From: Pseudomonas sp. B20(2017)
GTDB lineage: Bacteria > Pseudomonadota > Gammaproteobacteria > Pseudomonadales > Pseudomonadaceae
Direction of reading: 5' to 3'
NCBI RefSeq assembly: GCF_002113125.1
Contig: NZ_NEJP01000006.1
Span: 62,001 to 126,000, forward strand
DNA length: 64,000 nucleotides
Position 1 is the stretch's first letter. Each line of letters opens with the position of its first letter. The notes beneath the pieces are model-generated. The model was given only the letters and a program-made list of their open reading frames with translations. It was not told where the DNA came from and did not search any database. Shown here in pieces: positions 32,363 to 41,106 of this stretch. The position numbers were made by a program, and so were the translations under genes.

Positions 32363-35300
32363 TCACGCAGTGCGCAGGATTTCCAGCACGACCTGCAACG
32401 GATGACGCAGCTGTTGATCGGCCTGGCGCTTGACCTGACTGCGGCAGGAATAGCCGGTGGCCAGCGCCTCGCCCTTCTCCGCCGGCGCCTCGATGTGCTT
32501 CGCCCAGGATTGTTCGTAGATCACCGCCGACGTCTCGCGATTGCGCGCTTCATGTCCGTAAGTGCCGGACATGCCACAGCAGCCGGTGGCCTGGGTCGCC
32601 AGCTTGAGGCCGACACGTTCGAACACCTGTTCCCATTGCCGGGTGGCGGCCGGGGCGTTGGTTTTTTCGGTGCAGTGGGCCAGCAGGCGGAAGGGTTCGG
32701 CGCGGCGCTGATCGGTTTGCTCCGGCATGACCTTGAGCAACCACTCCTGCACCAGCGCCACCTCCGGACATTTCTCCATCCCGGGCACTTTCAGATATTC
32801 CTGGCGATAAACCAGCGTCATCGCCGGGTCGAGTCCCACCAACGGCACGCCGATCTCGGCCAGTGCGCGCAATTGCCCGGCATTGCGCAACGCCGCGCGA
32901 TTGAATGCCGACAGGAAACCCTGCACATGCAGCGGCTTGCCGTTGGCGCTGAACGGCGCCAGATAAACCTGATAGCCGAGACGCGAAATCAGCTCGATCA
33001 GATCCGCCAGCAACGGTGCCTCGAAATACCGGGTGAATGCATCCTGCACCAGGACCACGCTACGCTCGCGTTGCGCCTGGGTCAGCACCGACAACACGTC
33101 GACCGACGCCGGCTGAACCTGCCAGCGGCGCATCGCCGCATGGAAATCGAAACGACTGAGCAACGGCACATCGACCATGCCGCCAAGACGCTCGATCAAG
33201 CGCCGGCTGAACGAGGCGCCCATCAAGCCGTTGTAGAGCAACGGAATCCGCGCCATGTACGGAATCGTGTACTCCAGCGAGGCAATCAGATAATCCCGCG
33301 CCGGCCGCAGGTAACGGGTGTGGTACAGCTCGAGAAACCGCGAGCGGAAGTCCGGCACGTTGACCTTCACCGGGCACTGCCCCGCGCAGGATTTGCACGC
33401 CAGGCAGCCGGCCATGGCGTCATAAACCTCATGTGAGAAGTCCTTTTCCTGCGCACGGCTGTTGCGCCAACGCTGCAGCAAAGTGCTGAAAAACGGCGGA
33501 CGACGGCTGGCATCGGCCAATACATCAACACCCGCCTCGCCCTGCAAACGCAGCCATTCACGAATCAGCGAGGCGCGGCCCTTGGGCGACTGCGCGCGCT
33601 GGCGAGTGGCTTTCCACGACGGGCACATCGCATCGTCGGGATCGAAGTTGTAGCAGGCGCCGTTGCCGTTGCAGTGCATGGCCGCGCCGTAGTCCTGCCA
33701 GACTTTCTCGTCGATCTGTCGGTCCAGTTCGCCGCGCAGGGTCACTTCGTCGATTTTCAGCAATGCCGCACCGGGAATATTCGGTGTGGCGATCTTGCCC
33801 GGATTGAACTGGTTGAACGGATCGAACGCCGCCTTCAAGGCTTGCAGCGCCGGGTACAACGCGCCGAAAAAGGCCGGCGCGTATTCCGAGCGCAGGCCCT
33901 TGCCGTGCTCGCCCCACAACAGACCGCCGTAACGCTGGGTCAGCGCAGCGACGCCGTCCGACACCGGGCGCACCAGCGCGGCTTGTTGCGGGTCCTTCAT
34001 GTCGAGAATCGGCCGCACGTGCAGCACGCCGGCATCGACGTGGCCGAACATGCCGTATTGCAGCTTATGGCTGTCGAGCAGCTCGCGCAGTTCGGCGATG
34101 TACTCGGCCAGATGCTGCGGCGGCACGGCAGTGTCTTCGACAAACGGCTGCGGCCGCGCTTCACCGGCGACGTTGCCGAGCAACCCCACCGCGCGTTTGC
34201 GCATGCCATAAACGCGGTTAACCGCCGCATGCCCGACGGCCAGCGTATGGCCCAGGCGCTCGACCGTGGCGTCGGTGCCCAGGTGCTGGACAAAAGCCTC
34301 GACCCGGCCTTGCAACTCCTCGGGATCGTCGCCGCAGAATTCCACCAGGTTGATCCCCAGCGTCGGCCGCTCGGCGCTTTCCGGGAAGTATTCGGCGACG
34401 CCATGCCAGACGATGTCCTGCATCGCCAGCAACAGCACTTTGGAGTCGACGGTTTCGATCGACAATGGCTTGAGCGCCATCAACGCGCGGGCATCGCGCA
34501 AGGCATCCATGAAGCCGGCGTAGCGAATGTTCACCAGCATCGTGTGCTTGGGGATCGGCAACACGTTGAGCTTGGCCTCGACCACAAACCCCAGCGAACC
34601 TTCAGCGCCGCACAGCACGCTGTTGAGGTTGAAACGGTTGTCGGCTTCGCGCAGGTGCGCCAAATCGTAGCCGGTCAGGCAGCGGTTGAGGTCGGGGAAG
34701 GTTTCCCGGATCAGTTCGCCCTGCTCATCGATGATCTGCCGCGCACAGCGATACACCTCGCCGGCCCGGCCCTCGCGGGCGCACTCCGCTGCCAGCTCGC
34801 TATCTTCCAGTGGGCGGCCGTGCAAACGCTCGCCACCACGCAGGACCATGTGCAGCTCCAGCACGTGGTCGCGGGTCTTGCCGTAAGTGCAACTGCCCTG
34901 GCCGCTGGCGTCGGTGTTGATCATGCCGCCGACGGTTGCACGGTTCGAAGTCGACAGTTCCGGGGCGAAAAACAGCCCGGCGGATTTCAGCGCGGCGTTC
35001 AGTTGATCCTTCACCACACCGGCCTGCACCCGTACCCAACGCTGTTCAACGTTGATTTCAAGAATACGGTTCATGTGCCGCGACAGATCGACGACGATGC
35101 CGTCGGTCAACGACTGGCCGTTGGTGCCAGTGCCGCCACCGCGAGGGGTGATCACGACTTTCTGGTAAGCCGGCTCGGCGATCAGGCGCGCGAGCAGCGC
35201 CACGTCGTCGGCGTCGCGCGGAAACACCGCCGCTTGCGGCAAGCGCTGATAGATCGAGTTGTCCGTGGCCAGCACTACGCGGCTGGCGTAGTCGGCACTG

Positions 35301-35392
35301 ATTTCGCCACGAAAACCGCCGGCTTCAAGGGCTTTGAGAAACTGCTGGTAATCGGTGTTCAACGCAGTGGAAGGCGACAGCTGGGCAATCAT
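32363..35392 (-). CDS. ydiJ: D-2-hydroxyglutarate dehydrogenase YdiJ (FAD/Fe-S, 1009 aa)
   Basis: The protein aligns by eye with E. coli YdiJ throughout: FTPRGGGTGTNGQ-like ITPRGGGTGTNGQSL in the FAD domain, NRATVGGMINTDASGQGSCTYGKT, SYGMFGHVDAGVLHVRP-like YGMFGHVDAGVLHVRP, and GGLLWGEHGKG. The C-terminal half has two Cys clusters (CNGNGACYNFDPDDAMCPS and GCLACKSCAGQCPVK) for Fe-S centres and a CCG-type end (ATGCCGMSGTYGHEA). YdiJ-type enzymes oxidise D-2-hydroxyglutarate, a by-product of serine and other metabolism, to 2-oxoglutarate. The ATG at 35392 is chosen; a TTG at 35413 is the only longer start. A LysR regulator is divergent. Confidence 0.92.
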   Translation of the reverse strand: MIAQLSPSTALNTDYQQFLKALEAGGFRGEISADYASRVVLATDNSIYQRLPQAAVFPRDADDVALLARLIAEPAYQKVVITPRGGGTGTNGQSLTDGIVVDLSRHMNRILEINVEQRWVRVQAGVVKDQLNAALKSAGLFFAPELSTSNRATVGGMINTDASGQGSCTYGKTRDHVLELHMVLRGGERLHGRPLEDSELAAECAREGRAGEVYRCARQIIDEQGELIRETFPDLNRCLTGYDLAHLREADNRFNLNSVLCGAEGSLGFVVEAKLNVLPIPKHTMLVNIRYAGFMDALRDARALMALKPLSIETVDSKVLLLAMQDIVWHGVAEYFPESAERPTLGINLVEFCGDDPEELQGRVEAFVQHLGTDATVERLGHTLAVGHAAVNRVYGMRKRAVGLLGNVAGEARPQPFVEDTAVPPQHLAEYIAELRELLDSHKLQYGMFGHVDAGVLHVRPILDMKDPQQAALVRPVSDGVAALTQRYGGLLWGEHGKGLRSEYAPAFFGALYPALQALKAAFDPFNQFNPGKIATPNIPGAALLKIDEVTLRGELDRQIDEKVWQDYGAAMHCNGNGACYNFDPDDAMCPSWKATRQRAQSPKGRASLIREWLRLQGEAGVDVLADASRRPPFFSTLLQRWRNSRAQEKDFSHEVYDAMAGCLACKSCAGQCPVKVNVPDFRSRFLELYHTRYLRPARDYLIASLEYTIPYMARIPLLYNGLMGASFSRRLIERLGGMVDVPLLSRFDFHAAMRRWQVQPASVDVLSVLTQAQRERSVVLVQDAFTRYFEAPLLADLIELISRLGYQVYLAPFSANGKPLHVQGFLSAFNRAALRNAGQLRALAEIGVPLVGLDPAMTLVYRQEYLKVPGMEKCPEVALVQEWLLKVMPEQTDQRRAEPFRLLAHCTEKTNAPAATRQWEQVFERVGLKLATQATGCCGMSGTYGHEARNRETSAVIYEQSWAKHIEAPAEKGEALATGYSCRSQVKRQADQQLRHPLQVVLEILRTA

Positions 35393-35444
35393 CGGAAGGG
35401 CAATCTCGGTCAAAAACGGGCCGTGTGGCGGTGAACAGTTGTGC

Positions 35445-35498
35445 GCAATGAATGATTACGTCACGCTCCCGCCATCTCATAGGCCTTATATTCATTGC
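35445..35498. promoter_or_regulatory. Inverted repeat GCAATGAAT-N36-ATTCATTGC
   Basis: Two perfect 9-bp half-sites (35445-35453 and 35490-35498) lie in the 159-bp gap between ydiJ and the divergent LysR gene. The wide spacing suits a LysR tetramer or a pair of dimers bending the DNA. Confidence 0.5.
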
Positions 35499-35551
35499 AG
35501 AGCGACGCTGGGACAACCGTAAAATCGACCCGCAATCCATGACTAAAACGA

Positions 35552-36436
35552 ATGAATCCGCGAACTCTCACTCCCTCGATGTCGTTGCTGCTGGCATTTG
35601 AAGCCGCCGCGCGCCATGAAAGCTACACCCGCGCCGCCCACGAACTGTCGCTGACCCAAAGCGCGGTCAGTCGTCAGGTGCAGATTCTGGAAAAGATGCT
35701 CGGCATGCGCCTGTTCAGCCGTGAAGGCCGGCGGGTGATCCTTACCGACGTCGGACGCATGTATCAGCGCGAACTGTCCGAAGCCCTCGGCCAGATCCGC
35801 AGCGCGACGTTGCAGGCCATGGCGTTTGGCTCAGGCATTCACAGCCTGCGCCTGGCGACCCTGCCAACCTTCGGCTCGAAATGGCTGTTGCCGCGCCTGA
35901 AGGATTTCTACACCGCGCACCCCGGCATGACCGTGCACCTGCATTCACGCATCGAAACCATCGACTTCGACACCAGCGAAATCGACGCGGCAATTTGCGT
36001 CGGCGGCGGTGACTGGCCGGGGCTGACCGCGCATCGTCTGCACACCGAAGAACTGGTGGTGATCGCCAGCACGCAGCTGTCCGATGCCGAACGTCTGGCT
36101 GCCGACAAGGACATCGCCGGGCAGTTGCTGCTCAACGTCAGCAGCAACGCTCAGGCCTGGTCCGAGTGGTTCAGTCATCACGCCCTGCCCCATCGCAGCA
36201 TGCGCATCGGCCCGAGTTTCGAGATGACCTCGCACCTGATCCAGGCCGTGCGCGCCAATATCGGTATCGGTCTGGTGCCGAGGATTCTGGTGGAGGATGA
36301 GTTGCACAACGGCGAGCTGCTGCAACTGGGCGAACCGATCAGCAGCCGGCGCAGCTATTACCTGGTGTACCCGGCGCGCAATGAATCGTTGGCGTCGTTG
36401 AAGGCGTTTCGCGACTGGTTGATGCGTACGCTCTGA
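35552..36436 (+). CDS. LysR-family regulator, GcvA-like (294 aa)
   Basis: The N-terminal domain LLLAFEAAARHESYTRAAHELSLTQSAVSRQVQILEKMLGMRLFSREGRRV is the GcvA-type winged helix. The effector domain has HSLRLATLPTFGSKWLLPRL and AAICVGGGDWPGL, also GcvA-like. It is divergent from ydiJ and probably controls it in response to hydroxyglutarate or a related acid; that is inference. A REP pair follows the gene. Confidence 0.9.
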   Translation: MNPRTLTPSMSLLLAFEAAARHESYTRAAHELSLTQSAVSRQVQILEKMLGMRLFSREGRRVILTDVGRMYQRELSEALGQIRSATLQAMAFGSGIHSLRLATLPTFGSKWLLPRLKDFYTAHPGMTVHLHSRIETIDFDTSEIDAAICVGGGDWPGLTAHRLHTEELVVIASTQLSDAERLAADKDIAGQLLLNVSSNAQAWSEWFSHHALPHRSMRIGPSFEMTSHLIQAVRANIGIGLVPRILVEDELHNGELLQLGEPISSRRSYYLVYPARNESLASLKAFRDWLMRTL

Positions 36437-36460
36437 ATCTCTACATCGCCAGATCAATTG

Positions 36461-36527
36461 CCATCGCGAGCAGGCTCTCCCACAGAGATCAATATTCCAA
36501 TGTGGGAGCGAGCCTGCTCGCGATGGC
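36461..36527. repeat. REP pair between LysR and gudD genes
   Basis: CCATCGCGAGCAGGCTCTCCCACA and the inverted TGTGGGAGCGAGCCTGCTCG, the same subtype as at 18652-18718. It lies between converging genes. Confidence 0.9.
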
Positions 36528-36542
36528 GCCAGATCGGTGAAC

Positions 36543-37817
36543 TCAGAACCGCGGTTTCACCGCTTTCCAGTCAGGTTTGTAGCGCTGCATCTGCCGCACA
36601 TCATCGCGCTGGCGAATGCCGCAGGTCAGGTACTGGTCATGCAGCTTGCCCAGTTGATCGTGATCCAGTTCCAACCCCAGGCCCGGCGCACGCGTGATCT
36701 TCACGCAGCCGTCGACGATCGGCAGTTTGCCGCCCTTGATCACTTCTTCATCCGGCTCCTGCCACGGGTAGTGGGTGTCGCAGGCGTAGTCCAGATTCGG
36801 CACGGCGGCCGCCACGTGAGCCATCGCCATCAGGCTGATGCCCAGGTGTGAGTTGGAATGCATCGACACGCCGAGGCCGAAGGTGTCGCACATTTTCGCC
36901 AGGGTCTGGGTGTCGCGCAGACCGCCCCAGTAATGGTGATCGGCGAGGACAATCTGCACGCTGTTCAACGCGACGCTGCGGCGGAATTCGTTGAAATCGG
37001 TGACCACCATGTTGGTCGCCAGCGGCAACCCGGTGCGTTTGTGCAGCTCGGCCATCCCTTCGAGGCCCGGCGTCGGGTCTTCGTAATATTGCAGATCATC
37101 ACCGAGCAATTCGGCCATGCGGATCGAGGTTTCCAGCGACCAGTTGCCGTTGGGATCGATGCGCAGCGGATAACCAGGAAAGGCCTTCTTCAGCGCCTTG
37201 ATGCACGCCACTTCATGTTCCGGCGGCAGCGTGCCGGCCTTGAGCTTGATGCTCTTGAAGCCATAGGCCTCGATCATTCTCGCGGCCTGGGCGACGATCT
37301 GCTGTTCGTTCAGCGCCTCGCCCCAGTTGTCCGGTTTGTACGGTGAATCGACGTGCTGCGCGTACTTGAAAAACAGGTAGGCACTGAACGGCACTTCATC
37401 ACGCACCGCCCCGCCCAGCAGATCCACCAACGGCACATTCAGGTAACGGGCCTGCAAGTCGAGAAACGCCACTTCGAACGCCGAATACGCGTTGCTCACG
37501 GCCTTGCTGGCGTGAGAACCGGGGGCGAGTTCAGCACCGGCCAGACTGGCCGTTTTTTGGGCAGCGACCGTCGCCTGAACGATCCGACGCAGCTGATTGA
37601 GGTTGAACGGATCGAGGCCGATCAACTGCGACTGCAGCTGTTGCTGGATCGCCAGCGCCGGGGCATCGCCATAGCTTTCGCCGAGGCCGATGTAGCCGTT
37701 GTCGCTCTCGATCTCGATGATCGAGCGCAAGGCGAACGGTTCGTGGATGCCACTGGCGTTGAGCAGCGGCGGATCACGGAAAGCGATCGGAGTGACAGTT
37801 ACGCGAGTGATTTTCAA
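36543..37817 (-). CDS. gudD: Glucarate dehydratase family enzyme GudD (424 aa)
   Basis: Enolase-superfamily enzyme with the glucarate dehydratase set: Lys191-x-Lys193 (SIKLKAG), metal ligands Asp221 (RIDPNGNW), Glu246 (YYEDPTPG) and Asn269 (LATNMVVT), and the base His320 (SMHSNSHLG). It dehydrates D-glucarate or L-idarate to 5-keto-4-deoxyglucarate. The start is a TTG at 37817 with AGGAG 7 bases upstream; no ATG is available at the right place. The MFS importer gene lies 24 bp upstream on the same strand, forming a transport-dehydratase operon under the divergent LysR gene at 39336. Confidence 0.88.
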   Translation of the reverse strand: MKITRVTVTPIAFRDPPLLNASGIHEPFALRSIIEIESDNGYIGLGESYGDAPALAIQQQLQSQLIGLDPFNLNQLRRIVQATVAAQKTASLAGAELAPGSHASKAVSNAYSAFEVAFLDLQARYLNVPLVDLLGGAVRDEVPFSAYLFFKYAQHVDSPYKPDNWGEALNEQQIVAQAARMIEAYGFKSIKLKAGTLPPEHEVACIKALKKAFPGYPLRIDPNGNWSLETSIRMAELLGDDLQYYEDPTPGLEGMAELHKRTGLPLATNMVVTDFNEFRRSVALNSVQIVLADHHYWGGLRDTQTLAKMCDTFGLGVSMHSNSHLGISLMAMAHVAAAVPNLDYACDTHYPWQEPDEEVIKGGKLPIVDGCVKITRAPGLGLELDHDQLGKLHDQYLTCGIRQRDDVRQMQRYKPDWKAVKPRF

Positions 37818-37841
37818 AATGACGCTCCTGTTGAGTCGGAA

Positions 37842-39209
37842 TCAGTGGCTCGCCACCGGGTTGGCCGTCGGCGCAACGGCGGTTTCGGGTTCAGGCTTTG
37901 CCGGGGTGTTGCCTTTGGCGCCAGGCGCCATGCGGGCGAAGAAAATCACTACCGCCGCCACCAGCGAAGTCGCGGCCAGGCCATACAGGCCGCCCTCGAT
38001 GGAGCCGGTGGTCTGTTCCAGAAAACCGAACGCGGTCGGCGCAACGAAGCCGCCGAGGTTGCCGATGGAGTTGATCAACGCGATCACTGCCGCCGCGATA
38101 CGCGCATCCAGATAGCTTTGCGGAATCGGCCAGAACAGTGCCGAAGCAGCCTTGAAGCCGATGGCCGCAAAACAGATGGCGACGAAAGCGAAAATCGGCC
38201 CGCCGGTGGTGGACATGAACATGCCGAACGCGGCGATCACCAGGGTCAGTGCGACCCACGCCTGCTGGAATTTCCACTTGCCCGCCAGCGCCGCAAAGCC
38301 GTACATCGCGACGATGGAAATGATCCACGGCACCGAGTTGAGCAGCCCGACCTGGAAGTCGCCGAGGCTGCCCATTTTCTTGATCATGCTCGGCAGCCAG
38401 AACGTAGCGCCGTAGATCGTCAGAGCGATGGAGAAGTAGATGAAGCAGAACAGCGCGATCTGTCGATCCGCCAACAGTTTGAACATCGATGGTCTGGCGA
38501 CGTGAGTTGCTTCGCGGGCGCGCTGTTCCTCGGCGATTGCCGCCACCAGCGCTTCACGCTCCTCCTCGCTCAGCCACTTGGCCTGGCGCGGATGGGATTG
38601 CAGCCAGAACCAGACAAACCCGCAGAGCACCACCGACGCGGCGCCTTCGATCAGGAACATCCACTGCCAGCCGTGCAGGCCAAGACCGCTGATGTGCAAC
38701 AGCGCGCCGGACACCGGGCCGGAAATTACTGATGCAATCGCCGAACCGCTGAGAAATACCGCCATGGTCTTGCCGCGTTCCGAGGCCGGCAGCCATTGGG
38801 TGAAGTAATAAATGATCCCCGGGAAGAACCCGGCCTCGGCAGCGCCCAGGATGAAGCGCAACACGTAGAAACTGGTTTCACCCTTGACGAACGCCATGGC
38901 CATCGCCGCGGCGCCCCAGGTGAACATGATCCGCGTCAGCCAGGCGCGGGCACCGTAGCGTTGCAGAAGCATATTGGATGGCACTTCAAACAAGGCGTAA
39001 CCGATGAAAAACAGACCGGCGCCAAGGCCATAGGCAGCAGCGCCGATACCCAGATCGGTTTCCAGATGACTGCGCACGAATCCGATGTTGACCCGGTCAA
39101 TGTAGTTGACGATGAACATCACCACGAACAGCGGCAGCACATGGCGCTTGACCTTGGCGGCGGCGCGGGCGAGTACCGTGATGTCCGGCGGACTCTGGAG
39201 GGTATTCAA
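37842..39209 (-). CDS. MFS transporter, anion:cation symporter family (455 aa)
   Basis: Twelve membrane segments with the ACS-family signature NYIDRVNIGFVRSHLETDLGI in the first segment and RFILGAAEAGFFPGIIYYFTQWLP. This family imports hexarates, galactonate, tartrate and phthalate-like anions; beside gudD it is the probable glucarate importer (GudP-like). The start is TTG at 39209 with GGGAG 7 bases upstream; the next Met is inside the first membrane segment. The leader has TACAAAAACAAAGAA, a CA-type motif. A proline-rich C-tail of about 25 residues is unusual but not diagnostic. Confidence 0.87.
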   Translation of the reverse strand: MNTLQSPPDITVLARAAAKVKRHVLPLFVVMFIVNYIDRVNIGFVRSHLETDLGIGAAAYGLGAGLFFIGYALFEVPSNMLLQRYGARAWLTRIMFTWGAAAMAMAFVKGETSFYVLRFILGAAEAGFFPGIIYYFTQWLPASERGKTMAVFLSGSAIASVISGPVSGALLHISGLGLHGWQWMFLIEGAASVVLCGFVWFWLQSHPRQAKWLSEEEREALVAAIAEEQRAREATHVARPSMFKLLADRQIALFCFIYFSIALTIYGATFWLPSMIKKMGSLGDFQVGLLNSVPWIISIVAMYGFAALAGKWKFQQAWVALTLVIAAFGMFMSTTGGPIFAFVAICFAAIGFKAASALFWPIPQSYLDARIAAAVIALINSIGNLGGFVAPTAFGFLEQTTGSIEGGLYGLAATSLVAAVVIFFARMAPGAKGNTPAKPEPETAVAPTANPVASH

Positions 39210-39293
39210 GGGGCGACTCCCGTTCTTTGTTTTTGTAGGGATAGCGGTGGCCTTTGAGGCGTAGAGCGATCATGGACGGGACAATTGATCCCG

Positions 39294-39332
39294 TCTAATC
39301 TAACTTGGCATTCGATTGATACCTGGATTAGA
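39294..39332. promoter_or_regulatory. Candidate LysR operator in the gudD/MFS promoter region
   Basis: Inverted half-sites TCTAATC (39294-39300) and GATTAGA (39326-39332) are separated by 25 bp; each is also next to TTGATC/GATCAA. The right half-site ends 3 bp before the LysR ATG, so binding would also autoregulate. Confidence 0.5.
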
Positions 39333-39335
39333 TCA

Positions 39336-40235
39336 ATGTTCGAGCTGACCCAACTGCGATGCTTCACCACCGTCGCCACCGAACTCAACTTCCGCCGTGC
39401 CGCCGAGCGGCTGAACATGACCCAGCCGCCACTGAGCCGGCAGATCCAGTTGCTGGAACATCACCTGGGCGTCGAACTGTTTACCCGCAGCACACGCAGC
39501 GTGGCGCTCACGGCTGCTGGCCGAGCGTTTTTCATCGAGGCGCAGAATCTGCTTGAGCGCGCGCAGCAGGCCGCCGTCACCGCCCGGCGTTTTGCCGAGG
39601 GTGATATTGGTTCGGTGAACATCAGTTTTGTCGGCAGCGCGGTGTACGAGTTTCTGCCCAAGGTCATCGCCGAGGCGCGGCTCAAGCAGCCGCAGGTGAA
39701 GATCGACCTGACTGAAATGAACACCTACCAGCAACACGAAGCCCTGCGCGCCCGGCGCATCGACCTGGGCATCGTCCGCGCGCCGTTGCTGGAACCGGGT
39801 TACGCCACCGAATGTCTGGTGCGCGAGCCGTTTGTACTGGCGGTGCCGAGCGGCCATCGACTGGCCGGGGCTGACGACGTTTCAGTGAAGGACCTGGATG
39901 GGCAGCCGTTCCTGATGTATTCCCACGCGGCCTATCCGCCGTTCAACGAACTGCTGACCGGCATGCTGCGCTCGGCCCGGGTCGCTCCGGATTACGTGCA
40001 GTGGCTGGGGTCTTCGCTGACGATTCTGGCGCTGGTGAATGCGGGCATGGGCCTGGCGCTGGTGCCGCGTTGCGCGACCAGCGTGGTGTTCAAGAATGTA
40101 GTGTTTCGCGAGATTGACCTGGGCGAAGGGGTGCAGAGCGAACTGCATCTGATCTGGCGGGAAAACAACGACAACCCGGCGTTTGCGATGCTGCTGGAGG
40201 GCATTCGCCGGGCGGTGAAGGATGGATGGGGCTAG
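39336..40235 (+). CDS. LysR-family regulator of the glucarate locus (299 aa)
   Basis: The N-terminal domain reads MFELTQLRCFTTVATELNFRRAAERLNMTQPPLSRQIQLLEHHLGVELF, the CatR/BenM-like branch; the effector domain contains INISFVGSAVYEFLP-type sequence (VNISFVGSAVYEFLP). The ATG at 39336 is the start that aligns with other LysR proteins. It is divergent from the MFS-gudD operon and is its likely sugar-acid-responsive activator. The 142 bp after its stop show no further gene or clear terminator. Confidence 0.9.
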   Translation: MFELTQLRCFTTVATELNFRRAAERLNMTQPPLSRQIQLLEHHLGVELFTRSTRSVALTAAGRAFFIEAQNLLERAQQAAVTARRFAEGDIGSVNISFVGSAVYEFLPKVIAEARLKQPQVKIDLTEMNTYQQHEALRARRIDLGIVRAPLLEPGYATECLVREPFVLAVPSGHRLAGADDVSVKDLDGQPFLMYSHAAYPPFNELLTGMLRSARVAPDYVQWLGSSLTILALVNAGMGLALVPRCATSVVFKNVVFREIDLGEGVQSELHLIWRENNDNPAFAMLLEGIRRAVKDGWG

Positions 40236-40377
40236 GAATGGGTATGCGGATATGGAGGATACTTCGGCGGTGGTGGTGCCTTTGATGCCTGGATCAATGG
40301 TTTCTCCAGCCGTTTCCCGTCCGGTCCTACAAAAAGACGCTTTATATGTGGCGGTATTGGTTGTGATGCTCTGGCGG

Positions 40378-40983
40378 TCATGATGAACCCTCTGATACAG
40401 GGCTGAATTCAACCCATTTAACCCTTGTGGAATCTATCAGCAAAAATTCCGCGCTAATAGGCACCTCCGTTCCATCCTCGTTGATCCAGCAGGGATACTG
40501 CATCACAAACTGGCCGCTGGTTGACTCTGGCGGCCAGTCCACCGGCCAGCCCAGGACGCGCCTTTCATCATCCAAATGCAGGGTGACGACGCGATCATAT
40601 TTCGCAAATGCGCTGAACCATTGACTGGGGTAGGAAGATTGTTTCGTTACGTTTCTGCTGCGCAACCAACCATGTAACTTGCCATTGGCAGACAGGGAAC
40701 AGGCGAATAATCCGAGAACCAGCGAAGCAGAAAATGCCCAGCACGCTTCAGCCTTCGCATCCCACTTCCCTACTGAAAACCCCTTCTCCCCCACCCACAC
40801 ACAAACCGCCCCAACCCCCAGCACCATCCCGTGAATCACAAACGTGAAAATCAGCGCCTGCACAATCTGCCCGAACGTGTCCGGCCGCTTGAACGCCGTC
40901 AGGGTGTAGAAAATCCAGGTCGAGACAAACCCCGGGATCAGGTACTGCAACAGCGGAATCACTTCTTTCACCAGATCATCCAT
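40378..40983 (-). CDS. DUF6338-like membrane protein (201 aa)
   Basis: Three membrane segments (about 13-30, 40-65, 80-98) precede a soluble C-terminal half. The opening VKEVIPLLQYLIPGFVSTWIFYTLTAF resembles the DUF6338 family, found as orphans in Pseudomonas and near defence or mobile genes; no function is known. AAGGAG lies about 10 bases before the ATG. It sits alone between catabolic genes and has no obvious partner. Confidence 0.7.
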   Translation of the reverse strand: MDDLVKEVIPLLQYLIPGFVSTWIFYTLTAFKRPDTFGQIVQALIFTFVIHGMVLGVGAVCVWVGEKGFSVGKWDAKAEACWAFSASLVLGLFACSLSANGKLHGWLRSRNVTKQSSYPSQWFSAFAKYDRVVTLHLDDERRVLGWPVDWPPESTSGQFVMQYPCWINEDGTEVPISAEFLLIDSTRVKWVEFSPVSEGSS

Positions 40984-41106
40984 GACCGGTCGCTCCTTGA
41001 ATCAGAAAAACAATCCTCCAGAAACAGCAATGCCGGCCCGTAATGGGCCGGCATGCAAAGCCTAGTGCACGCTGGATAATCGCCCGCGATCAACTGTCAC
41101 CGCGCA

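Noticed and set aside
33674..35434. Long plus-strand open frame (about 586 codons) opposite ydiJ
   Set aside because: It is an antisense shadow of a well-supported 1009-residue gene in high-GC DNA; its product is low-complexity and has no start signal.
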